Assembly: GCF_027947575.1 (NCBI RefSeq) | Contig: NZ_CP116256.1 | Coordinates: 6,138,001 to 6,202,000, forward strand | Direction: 5' to 3' | DNA from: Streptomyces rubrogriseus | GTDB lineage: Bacteria; Actinomycetota; Actinomycetes; Streptomycetales; Streptomycetaceae | Length of the DNA: 64,000 nucleotides | Made by a program: the position numbers and the translations under genes | The notes under the pieces: generated by a model | Told to the model about the DNA's origin: nothing | Seen by the model: only the letters and a program-made list of their open reading frames with translations | Databases searched by the model: none | Part shown: piece after piece, positions 7,016 through 15,997 of the stretch | How positions within the stretch are numbered: the stretch's first letter is position 1 | Layout of the letters: each line of letters begins with the position of its first letter

Positions 7016-8413
7016 ATGTCCACGTCCCGCAACGCGGCGACCCGCCGCCAGGTGCTCGCGCGTACCGGAGCCCTGGGCGCAGGCATCGCCTTCACCGGCG
7101 CCCTCTCCGAACTCTTCGCCGGCACCGCCGCCGCCCAGTCCCTCGGCCACACCGGCTACGGCCCCCTGGTCCCCGACCCCGACGGACTGCTGGACCTGCC
7201 CAAGGGCTTCCGCTACCGGGTGCTGTCCCGCGAGGGCGACCGGCTGCGCTCCGGCGAGGGTCCGGTGCCCTCCAACCACGACGGCATGTCCGCCTTCCCG
7301 GGGCGTTCCTCCGGCAGGCACGGCCGCACCACCCACCTCGTCCGCAACCACGAGAACCGCGAGGACGGCCGCGTCCCCGTCCCGACGGTCGAGGGCCTCA
7401 CCTACGACCCGCAGGGCAAGGGCGGCTGTACGGCGCTGACGCTGGACTCCCGCAACCACGTCCTGTCCGAGCGGGTCGCGATCGCCGGTACGGCCGTCAA
7501 CTGCGCGGGCGGTCCCACTCCCTGGCACACCTGGCTGACCTGCGAGGAGACCGAGGACCGGGCCGGGACCAACGGCTACACCAAGGACCACGGCTTCATC
7601 TTCGAGGTCGACCCGGTCGACCCGCACCGCACCGGGGCGGTGCCGCTGACCGCGATGGGCCGCTTCCAGCACGAGGCGATCGCCGTGGACCCGCGGCGCG
7701 GTGTCGTGTACGAGACGGAGGACGCCTTCGAGCGGCCGTTCGGCCTGTTCTACCGGTTCCTGCCGGAGAAGCCGCTGGGCGGCCTGGGCTCGCTGCGGGC
7801 GGGCGGCCGACTCCAGGCGATGCGCGTGCCCGGCGTGCCCGACCTGTCCTCGATCCAGGAGACGGGCGCGACCTTCGACCGCGTCGAGTGGGTGGACGTG
7901 CCCGACCCGCTGGCGGACGGTACGCCGATCCGCTTCCAGGACTTCGGCCGGGGCGGCATCACCCACGCGCAGAAGCTGGAGGGCTGCTACTGGGGCGGGC
8001 GGAGCGTGTACTTCGTGTCGTCCTTCGCCCACAGCGACGAGGGCTCGGCGGCCGACCACTACGGCCAGATCTGGCGCTACGACCCCGAGCGGCGCCGCCT
8101 CACCCTGGTGATCGTCTTCGGCCCGGACACCGACGTGCAGCTGCCGGGCGAGTCCCCGGACAACATCTGCCTGGCGCCCAACGGCGGCCTGATGGTCTGC
8201 GAGGACGGCAACGGCGCCCAGCACGTCTTCGGCGTGACCCGGCGCGGCGAGGTGTACGCGATGGCCCGCGGCGCCCAGAACATCGGTACGGAGGAGGAGC
8301 CGGAGTGGGGCGAGTTCGCCGGCGTCACCTTCTCCCCGGACGGCGACACGATGTACGTCAACTGCTACACGCCGGGCACCACCTTCGCGGTGACCGGGCC
8401 CTGGCGCAGGTAG
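7016..8413 (+). CDS. PhoX-family (DUF839) Tat-secreted phosphatase-like protein
   Basis: A 465-residue secreted protein. The N-terminus TRRQVLARTGALGAGIAFTGAL is a twin-arginine signal with cleavage near AAAQS (residue about 42). The mature part has the PhoX/DUF839 motifs NHD, RNHENR, PWHTWLTCEET, HEAIAVDP, YETEDAFERPFGLFYRF and DNICLAPNGGLMVCEDG. PhoX enzymes are Ca/Fe phosphatases that release phosphate outside the cell; many actinobacterial paralogues are uncharacterised. An AGGAAGG ribosome site precedes ATG 7016. I found no GTTCACC PHO box upstream. Length fits the family. Confidence 0.88.
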   Translation: MSTSRNAATRRQVLARTGALGAGIAFTGALSELFAGTAAAQSLGHTGYGPLVPDPDGLLDLPKGFRYRVLSREGDRLRSGEGPVPSNHDGMSAFPGRSSGRHGRTTHLVRNHENREDGRVPVPTVEGLTYDPQGKGGCTALTLDSRNHVLSERVAIAGTAVNCAGGPTPWHTWLTCEETEDRAGTNGYTKDHGFIFEVDPVDPHRTGAVPLTAMGRFQHEAIAVDPRRGVVYETEDAFERPFGLFYRFLPEKPLGGLGSLRAGGRLQAMRVPGVPDLSSIQETGATFDRVEWVDVPDPLADGTPIRFQDFGRGGITHAQKLEGCYWGGRSVYFVSSFAHSDEGSAADHYGQIWRYDPERRRLTLVIVFGPDTDVQLPGESPDNICLAPNGGLMVCEDGNGAQHVFGVTRRGEVYAMARGAQNIGTEEEPEWGEFAGVTFSPDGDTMYVNCYTPGTTFAVTGPWRR

Positions 8414-8482
8414 CGGCCCGGGGACGCGGGCGGGGCGCGCCGTCCGGTCACTGAAGCCGCGACCATGGGGTACCCGGGCCGC

Positions 8483-10006
8483 ATGACTCAGAACGTGCAG
8501 GTCAGCGACTCGTACTGGCTTCAGACGGCACCGGGCGGCGCGGCCCGCCCCGCGCTCGCGGAGGATCTCGACGTCGACGTCGCCGTGATCGGCGCCGGTG
8601 TCGCCGGGCTCAGCGCGGCCTGGGAGCTGAGCCGGGCCGGGCGGAGCGTGGCGGTGCTGGAGGCCGGGCGGGCCGCCGCCGGGGTCACCGGGTACACCAG
8701 CGCCAAGCTGACCGTCCTGCACACCCTGGTCTACGACAGGCTGCGCCGCACCCGCGGCCCCGAGGGCGCCCGGCTGTACGCCCGCTCGCAGTCCGAGGCG
8801 ATCGAGCACGCCGCCGGGATCGTCGCCGAGCTGGGCATCGACTGCGACTGGGAGACCCGGGACGCCTACACGTACGTCCGCGACCCCGGCCGCGTGGACG
8901 AGCTGCGCGCCGAGGCGGCCGCGGCCGAGGAGGCGGGGCTGCCCGCGTCGTTCGTGACGGAGACCGGGCTGCCGTTCCCGGTGGCGGGCGCCGTGAAGGT
9001 GACCGGGCAGGCCCAGTTCCACCCCGTCAAGTACCTGCTGGCCCTCGCCGCGGACCTGGAGGCGCGCGGCGGGCGGATCTTCGAGGGCACCACCGTCCAG
9101 GGTCTGGACGAGGGCGAGCCGTGCCGGGTGAGGACGGAGGCGGGGGCGACGGTCACCGCCCGGGACGTCGTGGTGGCCACCCACTATCCGATCTTCGACC
9201 GGGCCCTGCTCTTCGCCCGCCTCTCCCCGCGCCGCGAACTGGTCGTCGCCGGGACCGTCGAGGCGGACCGCGACGTCGACGGCATGTACATCACGCCGGA
9301 GGAGAACACCCGCTCGGTGCGCACGGCACCGCTGGCCGACGCGGGCCGCCGCCTGCTCGTCGTCACCGGCGAGCACTTCACCCCCGGCACGGGCGACACC
9401 CGCGAGCGCTTCGAGACCCTCGCCGCCTGGGCGGACGAGCACTTCCCCGGCGTCGAGCGCACCCATGCCTGGGCCACCCAGGACATCGACCCCACCGACA
9501 CCGTGCCGATGGTCGGCCCGCTGCACCCGGGCGCGCACCACACGTACGTCGCCACCGGCTTCGGCGGCTGGGGTCTGAGCGGCGGCATGATGGCGGGCCG
9601 GCTGCTCACCGCGCAGATCACCGGCGAGGAGTGCGCGTGGAGCGGGCTGTACGACCCGCGCCGACTGCGCACGGCGGTGCGTGAGGCGCCCGCGCTGCTC
9701 AAGACGCAGGCCGAGGTGGCCCGGCACTTCGTCGGCGACCGGCTGCGGCCCACCCCGCCGGTGGAGGCGCTGCCGCCGGGCGAGGGCGCGGTGGTCCGGG
9801 CGGGCGGCGACCGGGTCGCGGTCTACCGGGACGAGGAGGGCGCCCTGCACGCCGTCTCGCCGCGCTGCACCCACCTGGGCTGCCTGGTCGACTTCAACGC
9901 GGCCGAACGCGCCTGGGAGTGCCCCTGCCACGGCTCCCGCTTCGGCACGGACGGCAAGGTGCTGGAGGGCCCGGCGACCAAGCCGCTGGAGCGGCGGGAC
10001 ATCTGA
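8483..10006 (+). CDS. FAD-dependent oxidoreductase with C-terminal Rieske [2Fe-2S] domain
   Basis: A 507-residue protein. Residues about 28-60 form a DAO-type FAD fold (VIGAGVAGLSAAWELSRAGRSVAVLEA). A GFGGWGLSGGMMAG segment near 360 is the second FAD contact. The last 90 residues are a Rieske domain with CTHLGC and CPCHGS ligand pairs. The same architecture is known from GbcA-unrelated FAD/Rieske oxidoreductases of unknown substrate. ATG 8483 is preferred to ATG 8465, but neither has a good ribosome site. It lies 69 bases after the PhoX-like gene, with no shared function evident. Confidence 0.88.
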   Translation: MTQNVQVSDSYWLQTAPGGAARPALAEDLDVDVAVIGAGVAGLSAAWELSRAGRSVAVLEAGRAAAGVTGYTSAKLTVLHTLVYDRLRRTRGPEGARLYARSQSEAIEHAAGIVAELGIDCDWETRDAYTYVRDPGRVDELRAEAAAAEEAGLPASFVTETGLPFPVAGAVKVTGQAQFHPVKYLLALAADLEARGGRIFEGTTVQGLDEGEPCRVRTEAGATVTARDVVVATHYPIFDRALLFARLSPRRELVVAGTVEADRDVDGMYITPEENTRSVRTAPLADAGRRLLVVTGEHFTPGTGDTRERFETLAAWADEHFPGVERTHAWATQDIDPTDTVPMVGPLHPGAHHTYVATGFGGWGLSGGMMAGRLLTAQITGEECAWSGLYDPRRLRTAVREAPALLKTQAEVARHFVGDRLRPTPPVEALPPGEGAVVRAGGDRVAVYRDEEGALHAVSPRCTHLGCLVDFNAAERAWECPCHGSRFGTDGKVLEGPATKPLERRDI

Positions 10007-10084
10007 CGCCCTGGATCTGAGCCGGGCGGGTGACCGAGGCGGCACGTCACCCCTCATAGTCATACAAACCGAACATCCCACTCC

Positions 10085-10090
10085 TACGTT
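10085..10090 (+). promoter_or_regulatory. Candidate -10 (TACGTT), leaderless start of the NodB lipoprotein gene
   Basis: TAnnnT hexamer ending exactly seven bases before the GTG at 10097; no ribosome site is present. Confidence 0.5.
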
Positions 10091-10096
10091 CGTACG

Positions 10097-10963
10097 GTGA
10101 TCACTCTCGTACGACGTGCCACCGCGCTCTGTGTCCTGGGCGCCGCCCTCGCCGCCTGCGGAACCACCGGGGCCGAGCAGACCCCCCGCCCGGCACCCTC
10201 CGCCCCCGCCCCGTCCCCCTCCTCCTCGTCCGCCCGGACGCCCACCCTCGCCCCCGGCCCCGCGGGTCTGACGCCCGTCTTCGAGCACGGCCCGCGCACG
10301 GGCGGCACCAAGGACGGCAAGCCGGTCGCCCTCACCTTCGACGCCGACATGACCGCCGACCAGGGGCCGCGGGCGGCGTCGGGCGAGCGGTTCGACAACC
10401 CGGGGCTGATCGCGGCGCTGCGGGAGCTGAAGGTGCCGGCCACGGTGTTCATGACCGGCCGCTGGGCGGAGGAGTACCCGGACGAGGCCCGCTCCGTCGG
10501 CCGGGACCCGCGGTTCGAGATCGCCAACCACTCCTACAGCCACTACGCCTACACCGACGACTGCTACGGCCTGCCCACCGTGTCCAAGGACCGCATGCGC
10601 CCGGACCTGGAGCGGGCGTACGCGGCGTTCGAGAAGGCCGGGGTGCCCAACCCGATGCCGTACTTCCGCTTCCCCGGCGGCTGCTACGACAAGGCGGCCC
10701 TCGAGGAGTTGTCGGCCACCGGGGTCACCGCCGTGCAGTGGGACGTGGTGAGCGGGGACGCCTTCGCGACGGACGCCGACGCGGTCACCCGGCAGGTGCT
10801 CGACGGGGTGCGGCCGGGGTCGGTCGTCGTCATGCACTGCACGCGCAGCGCCGCCCCGGTGACCGAGGAGGTGGTGCGGGCGGTGGTGCCGGAGCTGCGC
10901 CGCCAGGGGTACCGCTTCGTGAAGGTCTCGGAGCTGGTCGGCGCCGCGAACGGACACGCCTGA
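10097..10963 (+). CDS. Polysaccharide deacetylase (NodB/CE4) lipoprotein
   Basis: A 288-residue lipoprotein: signal LCVLGAALAAC with lipobox Cys21, then a Pro/Ser-rich linker and a CE4 fold. Motif 1 is TFDADMT (usual TFDDGP), motif 2 is HSYSH, motif 3 is RFPGGCYD, and WDVVSGD and VVMHC follow. CE4 enzymes remove N-acetyl groups from cell-wall or chitin sugars at the cell surface. The first metal-binding motif is altered (second Asp displaced by Ala), so activity or substrate may differ. The GTG start is leaderless. Confidence 0.85.
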   Translation: MITLVRRATALCVLGAALAACGTTGAEQTPRPAPSAPAPSPSSSSARTPTLAPGPAGLTPVFEHGPRTGGTKDGKPVALTFDADMTADQGPRAASGERFDNPGLIAALRELKVPATVFMTGRWAEEYPDEARSVGRDPRFEIANHSYSHYAYTDDCYGLPTVSKDRMRPDLERAYAAFEKAGVPNPMPYFRFPGGCYDKAALEELSATGVTAVQWDVVSGDAFATDADAVTRQVLDGVRPGSVVVMHCTRSAAPVTEEVVRAVVPELRRQGYRFVKVSELVGAANGHA

Positions 10964-10968
10964 CGTCC

Positions 10969-10974
10969 TAGGCT
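10969..10974 (+). promoter_or_regulatory. Candidate -10 (TAGGCT), leaderless start of the zinc-ribbon gene
   Basis: TAnnnT ending exactly seven bases before ATG 10981. It begins three bases after the upstream stop codon's TGA, so the small gene can be transcribed independently. Confidence 0.5.
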
Positions 10975-10980
10975 GGAGAC

Positions 10981-11205
10981 ATGGACAGCGACCACGACCA
11001 CGAACCGGAGCCGGACGGCGCCGGCTGCGAGCCCGGCGGCTACTGCCTGATCGACGCGCCCCGGCCGCCGAAGGCCGACGGCCCGCCGTTCGCGGAGTGC
11101 GTGCAGTGCCGGGAGCCGACGGAGTACCCGGAGTCGTACAAGGGCATCACGCTCTGCCCGGTCTGCGAGTGGCAGGAGGCCCAGCGCACCGCCTGCTCAG
11201 GCTGA
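10981..11205 (+). CDS. Small zinc-ribbon-like protein
   Basis: A 74-residue acidic protein. Two CxxC pairs, CVQC (about residues 40-43) and CPVC (about 59-62), are separated by about 15 residues and would bind one zinc. The rest is Pro/Asp-rich. No family is recognised. It is likely cytoplasmic, with no signal. The start is leaderless. The 3' end overlaps the convergent ABC permease gene by nine bases. Confidence 0.75.
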   Translation: MDSDHDHEPEPDGAGCEPGGYCLIDAPRPPKADGPPFAECVQCREPTEYPESYKGITLCPVCEWQEAQRTACSG

Positions 11206-11871
11206 CGACCTGCGCGGGCCGAGCGCACAGGCCACGGCGATCGCGCCCGCGGCGATGACCGCCGCCCCGGCCAGCGGCAGCAGCGGCAGCGGGACCGCGC
11301 CCGACCTGGACCCGGTGACCAGGCCGCTCACCGCAGCCCGCGCCGGGGACCCCGACGCCACCAGCGCCAGCAGGGCCGCCAGCAGCAGGGCGGGGACCGC
11401 GCGGCCGGGCGAGCGCAGCACCGGCCAGGCGGTGAGCGCGCCGACGGCGGTGCCGAGCAGGGCGCACACCAGCGCGGCGAGCAGCCCGGCACCGGCCGCC
11501 GGGAGCGGGGACACGCGCGTTCCGTGACCGGTGCTGACGGGGTCGCTGATCAGCGTCACGACGACGGTCGCGACGGCGGCCAGGACGACGGCGGCGGCCA
11601 GCCCCACCAGCACGGCGGCCAGGTGGGACCGCGCGGGACCCCGCGCCGCCGACACGCACCCCCGCGCGGCGGGCGGCTCGCCCGTGACGCAGATCCGCAC
11701 CAGCCAGGCCGCGACCGGCAGCAGCACGGCCGCCGCCCAGCCCAGCGAGTCGAGCACCGGCTGCCCGCCCTGCACGCCGATGCCGAGCGCGGCGGCGTAC
11801 AGCACGACGGGCGGCAGCCAGCGCTGGGAGCGCAGCAGGAGCGCGGTCTGGTAGCGCAGCAGAGCGGTCAT
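11197..11871 (-). CDS. ABC transporter membrane subunit
   Basis: A 224-residue membrane protein with about six hydrophobic helices (from about residue 18 to 215) and Ala/Leu-rich composition. No permease family motif is clear. Its ATG overlaps the stop of the ATPase gene by four bases (ATGA), which makes it the membrane partner of that ATPase. The pair probably forms an export-type transporter; the substrate is unknown. Confidence 0.75.
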   Translation of the reverse strand: MTALLRYQTALLLRSQRWLPPVVLYAAALGIGVQGGQPVLDSLGWAAAVLLPVAAWLVRICVTGEPPAARGCVSAARGPARSHLAAVLVGLAAAVVLAAVATVVVTLISDPVSTGHGTRVSPLPAAGAGLLAALVCALLGTAVGALTAWPVLRSPGRAVPALLLAALLALVASGSPARAAVSGLVTGSRSGAVPLPLLPLAGAAVIAAGAIAVACALGPRRSSA

Positions 11872-12722
11872 CGGCGGTCCTCGGGGGCGTGCACGCTCAC
11901 CACGTGCCAGGGCGGCCGGGCGGTCAGGAGCGTGCGCAGCAGGACGTCGGAGTGCGAGGCGGGGACGGTGAGCGTGTGGCAGCCGGGACCGGTCTCCTCG
12001 GCCGAGGAGGCCACGCGGTGCACGTCGGCGGGGAGGGCGGCACCGGCCGGCCCCCGCACCCGCACGACGACCCGCGGCCCCGCGGACACCGGGGCGGGTC
12101 CGGTACGGCGGTGCAGGGTGCCGTCGCGCACGGCGTACACGGCGGCGGGCACCCCGGCCAGGCGGCGCGGATCGTGGTCGACGAAGACGACGGCGCCGCC
12201 GGCCGCCGTCCGTTCGGCGACCGCCCGCTCCAACTCGCCCCGCGCGTCCGCGTCCAGCCCGGTCCAGGCCTCGTCGAGCACCAGCAGCTCCGGCTCGGCG
12301 AGCAGGGCCTGCGCCACCGCCACCTTCTGGCTGCTGCCCTTGGACAGCCGGGAGAGCCGCGTGCCGGCGTACCCGGCGGCCCCCAGCCGCTCCAGCCAGT
12401 GCCCGGCGGCACGGGCCGCCGCCCGGCGGGACAGGCCGTGGACGGCGCCGAGGTGGGTCAGGTACTGGGCGGCCGTGAAGGGCAGGGTGGGCGGGAAGCG
12501 TTCGGGGACGTAGGCGGTGCGCGGGCGGCCGGTGACCCGGCCCTCGGTGGCGGCGTCGATCCCGGCGACCAGGCGCAGCAGGGTCGACTTGCCGGTGCCG
12601 TTGGCGCCCTCGACGCGGACGAGGGCGCCGGGCTCCACGCCCAGCTCGACCCCGCGCAGCACCCACGGGCCGCGCAGACCGTAGCGGCGGCCCACCCCGT
12701 CCAGCCGTAGCTCGCGTCGCAT
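11868..12722 (-). CDS. ABC transporter ATPase subunit
   Basis: A 284-residue nucleotide-binding protein. Walker A is EGANGTGKSTLL (about residues 39-50), the signature is the variant LSRLSKGSSQKVAVAQALL, and Walker B is ELLVLDEAWTGLD. The signature SKGSSQK replaces LSGGQ, typical of some export-type ATPases. About 80 extra C-terminal residues follow the ATPase core. It is translationally coupled to the permease. The promoter is probably leaderless: GAGTAT ends seven bases before ATG 12722, in a 44-base gap shared with the divergent hydrolase gene. Confidence 0.85.
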   Translation of the reverse strand: MRRELRLDGVGRRYGLRGPWVLRGVELGVEPGALVRVEGANGTGKSTLLRLVAGIDAATEGRVTGRPRTAYVPERFPPTLPFTAAQYLTHLGAVHGLSRRAAARAAGHWLERLGAAGYAGTRLSRLSKGSSQKVAVAQALLAEPELLVLDEAWTGLDADARGELERAVAERTAAGGAVVFVDHDPRRLAGVPAAVYAVRDGTLHRRTGPAPVSAGPRVVVRVRGPAGAALPADVHRVASSAEETGPGCHTLTVPASHSDVLLRTLLTARPPWHVVSVHAPEDRR

Positions 12723-12766
12723 GGGGCCATACTCTCCCAGCCGCGCGGGTTGGCAGACTGTAGGGC

Positions 12767-13516
12767 GTGAGCAACGACCCGACGACACCCGTCCCCGCGC
12801 CCGTTCCCGTCCCCGACAGCCCCTTCCGTCCCGAGCCCGGCGACCGCGACCTCGCGCCGCAGTTCGTGCTGCCGCTCGTGGTGCGCATCGAGCGGGCGGC
12901 GCCGCCGTCCCGCACCGACGCGCTGGAGACCGCGGCCCGGGCGGTGCTGGTGATGCTCGCCGACGAGCGGTCGACCGGCGACGGCGCGTGGGCGCGGGCG
13001 GTGCGGGACTGGCAGGACGCGCGTATCCGCAAGGTCGTCCGGCGGGCCCGCGGCGCGGAGTGGCGGCGGGCCGAGGCGCTGCCGGGCATCACGGTCACCG
13101 GCAAGAACGCCGAGGTACGGGTCTTCCCGCCGGTCCCGTTGGACGGCTGGCCCAAGGACCTGGCCCGCCTCCAGGTCTCCGGCACCGACCTCGACGACCC
13201 CGAGCCGCCGGTCGACGCCGACCCCACCGCGCCGGTGCTCTGGCTCAACCCCGACCTGGACATGTCGGCGGGCAAGGCGATGGCCCAGGCGGGCCACGGT
13301 GCGCAGCTCGCCTGGTGGGAGTTGTCCGGGGACGAGCGGACGGCGTGGCGCGACGCGGGCTTCCCGCTGTCGGTGCGCACCGCGGACCCCGCCCGCTGGA
13401 CCGGCCTCACCACCGGCGCCCTGCCGGTGGTGCGGGACGCCGGGTTCACGGAGATCGCGCCGGGTTCGTGCACCGTGGTGGCGGACCATCCGGCGCTGCG
13501 GCGGGCGCGCCCGTAG
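12767..13516 (+). CDS. Pth2-type peptidyl-tRNA hydrolase-like protein
   Basis: A 249-residue protein with the PTH2 fold motif DMSAGKAMAQAGHGAQLA (about residues 164-181) near its C-terminal third and GSCTVVADHP at the end. The N-terminal 150 residues are an extension not seen in archaeal or eukaryotic Pth2. Pth2 releases peptides from tRNA; whether this longer version does so is uncertain. The GTG start lacks a ribosome site and has CAGACT eight bases upstream, a possible leaderless promoter. Confidence 0.75.
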   Translation: MSNDPTTPVPAPVPVPDSPFRPEPGDRDLAPQFVLPLVVRIERAAPPSRTDALETAARAVLVMLADERSTGDGAWARAVRDWQDARIRKVVRRARGAEWRRAEALPGITVTGKNAEVRVFPPVPLDGWPKDLARLQVSGTDLDDPEPPVDADPTAPVLWLNPDLDMSAGKAMAQAGHGAQLAWWELSGDERTAWRDAGFPLSVRTADPARWTGLTTGALPVVRDAGFTEIAPGSCTVVADHPALRRARP

Positions 13517-13652
13517 CCGCGGGGGCGAACCGGCCGGGGCCCGGGGTGGCCCGCGAACCTCAAATGTTCCTCTGAAGGCGTCCTGAGCGGGGTTCGGGCC
13601 CGGTCGCGCGGGCGATACCCCGGTCATGACGACGCGGAGGGAGGGATCGGCC

Positions 13653-14969
13653 ATGCGACGACTGGGCACCGGCATCGGATGGCGGCCGGAGATCGCGGAC
13701 GCCGTCGAGGAGATGCCCGGCATCGAGTGGGTCGAGGCCGTGTCCGAGAACCTGTGTCCCGGGCATCTGCCCGACTCGCTGCTGCGGCTGCGCGAGCGCG
13801 GCGTGACCGTCGTACCGCACGGGGTCTCGCTGGGGCTCGGCGGCGCGGACCGGCCGGACCCGGGACGGCTGGCGGCGCTGGCCGAGCGGGCCGAGGTGCT
13901 CGGGTCGCCGCTGGTCACCGAGCACATCGCGTTCGTGCGCGCGGGCGGGGCGCTGACCGCGTCGCCGTCGCTGGAGGCGGGGCACCTGCTGCCCGTGCCG
14001 CGCACGCGCGACGCCCTCGACGTGCTGTGCGAGAACGTGCGCGTCGCGCAGGCCGCGCTGCCCGTGCCGCTCGCCGTGGAGAACATCGCCGCGCTCGTCC
14101 CGTGGCCGGACGAGGAGCTGACGGAGGGGCAGTTCCTGTACGAGCTGGCCGACCGGACCGGCGTGCGGCTGCTGATCGACGTGGCGAACCTGCACACCAA
14201 CCACGTCAACCTCGGCCAGGACCCGGCCGAGGCGCTCGCCGAACTGCCCCTGGAGGCCATCGCCTACGTCCACGTCGCGGGCGGCTTCGAGCGGGACGGC
14301 GTCTGGCACGACAGCCACGCCCACCCCGTCGCGCGGCCGGTGCTGGACATCCTGACCGACCTCGCCTCGCGCGTCGCGCCGCCGGGCGTGCTGCTGGAGC
14401 GCGACGAGAACTTCCCCTCCGGCGACGAGCTGCGGGGTGAGGTGGAGGCGATCCGCGGCGCCGTGGAGAAGGGGCGGGCGGCGGCCACCGGGACCGGAGC
14501 GGCCGCCCACACCTCGCGCACCGGTACCGATGCGGGCTCCGGCGCCGACGACGCCGTACGGCAGCGGCTCGGGCTGGCGCAGGCCGCGCTGCTGTCCGCG
14601 CTGGTCGCGGGGGCGCCGGTGCCCGAGGGGTTCGACCGGGTGCGGCTGGGGGTGCAGGCGCGGGCGCTGGCCGGGAAGCGGGCCGACGTGGTCGGGAAGG
14701 TCGCGCCCGAGCTGCCGGTGATCCTGGGCGCGCGGTACCGGCCCGCCTTCCTCGCCTACGCGCAGGACCGTCCGATGACCGGCGGCTACCGGCGGGACGC
14801 CCTCGACTTCGTCGCACACGTGCTGCGGACGGCGCCCGGGGACGAGGACCCGGGTGTGCGGCGGGAGTTGCGGGAGTGGTGGCTGGAGCGGTCGGGACCG
14901 GTGCCGCGGTCGGCGCGTCCCGGGGCCCGGCTGGCCCGTGCGACCAGGCGTGTTCTGCTGCGCCGCTGA
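13653..14969 (+). CDS. DUF692-family multinuclear iron oxidative enzyme (MNIO) with C-terminal extension
   Basis: A 438-residue protein. Residues 1-270 are a DUF692 TIM barrel like MbnB and TglH, which use two or three irons to modify cysteines in RiPP peptides. Likely metal ligands are His56, Glu90-His91, Glu143-Asn144, Asp176, Asn179, His181/184, His207, Asp220-His222-His224 and Glu249. The last 150 residues are an extra helical domain. ATG 13653 has a good GGAGGGAGGG site; ATG 13626 is weaker. The next gene encodes a TIGR04222-type membrane protein, a recurrent partner of DUF692 genes as I recall it. Confidence 0.85.
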   Translation: MRRLGTGIGWRPEIADAVEEMPGIEWVEAVSENLCPGHLPDSLLRLRERGVTVVPHGVSLGLGGADRPDPGRLAALAERAEVLGSPLVTEHIAFVRAGGALTASPSLEAGHLLPVPRTRDALDVLCENVRVAQAALPVPLAVENIAALVPWPDEELTEGQFLYELADRTGVRLLIDVANLHTNHVNLGQDPAEALAELPLEAIAYVHVAGGFERDGVWHDSHAHPVARPVLDILTDLASRVAPPGVLLERDENFPSGDELRGEVEAIRGAVEKGRAAATGTGAAAHTSRTGTDAGSGADDAVRQRLGLAQAALLSALVAGAPVPEGFDRVRLGVQARALAGKRADVVGKVAPELPVILGARYRPAFLAYAQDRPMTGGYRRDALDFVAHVLRTAPGDEDPGVRRELREWWLERSGPVPRSARPGARLARATRRVLLRR

Positions 14970-15085
14970 ACCGGGGGCGGCGTGGGGGGACATCGCCGAG
15001 CGGAACGTCACATACCCACAACGCTGCGTCCCGGAATGTGAAAAGGGCATGGCGCCGGCGAAAGCCTTTGGCATAGAAGTACGGC

Positions 15086-15883
15086 ATGTTCTGGGTCCTT
15101 TTCCTCCTGTCGGCCTGGGCCGTCGCCGGCCTCGCGTGCCTGCGGCTGTGCCTGGCCGCCGTACGCGCGGCGGCCGTGGAACCGGGCGCCGTCGTCCGTG
15201 AGCACACGCTGACGCTGTACGAGGCGGCGTTCCTGTCCGGCGGTCCGCGGCGGGTGGCGGACCTGACGCTGGTCTCGATGGCGCGCCAGCGGCGGCTGCT
15301 GCTCGCGCACACCGGCTGGGCGACCGTCGTCGACCCGTGCGGCCGGGACGACATGGAGCGGTCGGTCATCGGGGCGATAGGACCCGGTGGCCAGTCCCGG
15401 ATAGCGCCGGTACGGGCCGCCGCGGCCGCCGCCGACGCGGTACGGGGCCTGGCCGACCGGCTGGTGGGAGCGGGCCTCGCAGTACCCGACGGCGGCACCG
15501 GCGGCGTCGCGGCCGGGGTGCGCCGGGTGCGGGTCGCCGCGGTGACGGTGTGCGCGCTCGGCCTGGTCGCCCTGGCGCTGCCGCTGCCCGCCACCGAGCC
15601 GCGCCTCCTGATCGCCCTCTGGTTCGCGCTGCCGCTCGCCCTGACGCTCGGGTGCCTCGCCATCACGCGCATGGAGATCCATCCGTACGCGCGCTGGGCC
15701 TCCCCCGCCGGGCAGCGGCTGGTCGGCGCCCTCGTGCGGCAGGCCGACGGCACGGCGGACGACCGGACCTTCCTCACCTCGGTCGCCGTGCGCGGCGTGC
15801 ACGCGATAGGCGAACCGGACCTGCGTGCGGCCTTCGCCCACCGCGAGAAGTACGCCGGGGACCACTGGGAGCGCCGGGCCTGA
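15086..15883 (+). CDS. TIGR04222-type membrane protein
   Basis: A 265-residue protein: one N-terminal membrane helix (FWVLFLLSAWAVAGLACLRLCLAAV), a cytoplasmic region with the EAAFLSGGPRRVADLTLVSMARQRRL motif typical of the TIGR04222 domain, then two adjacent membrane helices (about 152-198). Other members carry a variable Gly/Cys-rich tail; this one ends in an ordinary charged tail with no Cys cluster. It lies 116 bases after the DUF692 gene on the same strand. Function unknown; partner or substrate of the DUF692 enzyme is an inference from context. Confidence 0.75.
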   Translation: MFWVLFLLSAWAVAGLACLRLCLAAVRAAAVEPGAVVREHTLTLYEAAFLSGGPRRVADLTLVSMARQRRLLLAHTGWATVVDPCGRDDMERSVIGAIGPGGQSRIAPVRAAAAAADAVRGLADRLVGAGLAVPDGGTGGVAAGVRRVRVAAVTVCALGLVALALPLPATEPRLLIALWFALPLALTLGCLAITRMEIHPYARWASPAGQRLVGALVRQADGTADDRTFLTSVAVRGVHAIGEPDLRAAFAHREKYAGDHWERRA

Positions 15884-15997
15884 CGCCCGGGGGGCGTACG
15901 GGGGCACTCGGCGCCGACACCCGCGGGCGGTGCTTGCCCCGTCCGGCCGCCGCACCAAACATCCCTTGTGTCACACCGTGCACCGAAGGGATACGCG

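Noticed and set aside
6908..10957. 1349-codon open frame on the minus strand
   Set aside because: It is antisense to PhoX-like, FAD/Rieske and NodB genes that all show family motifs. Its sequence is His/Arg/Gly-rich low complexity, typical of GC-rich shadow frames.
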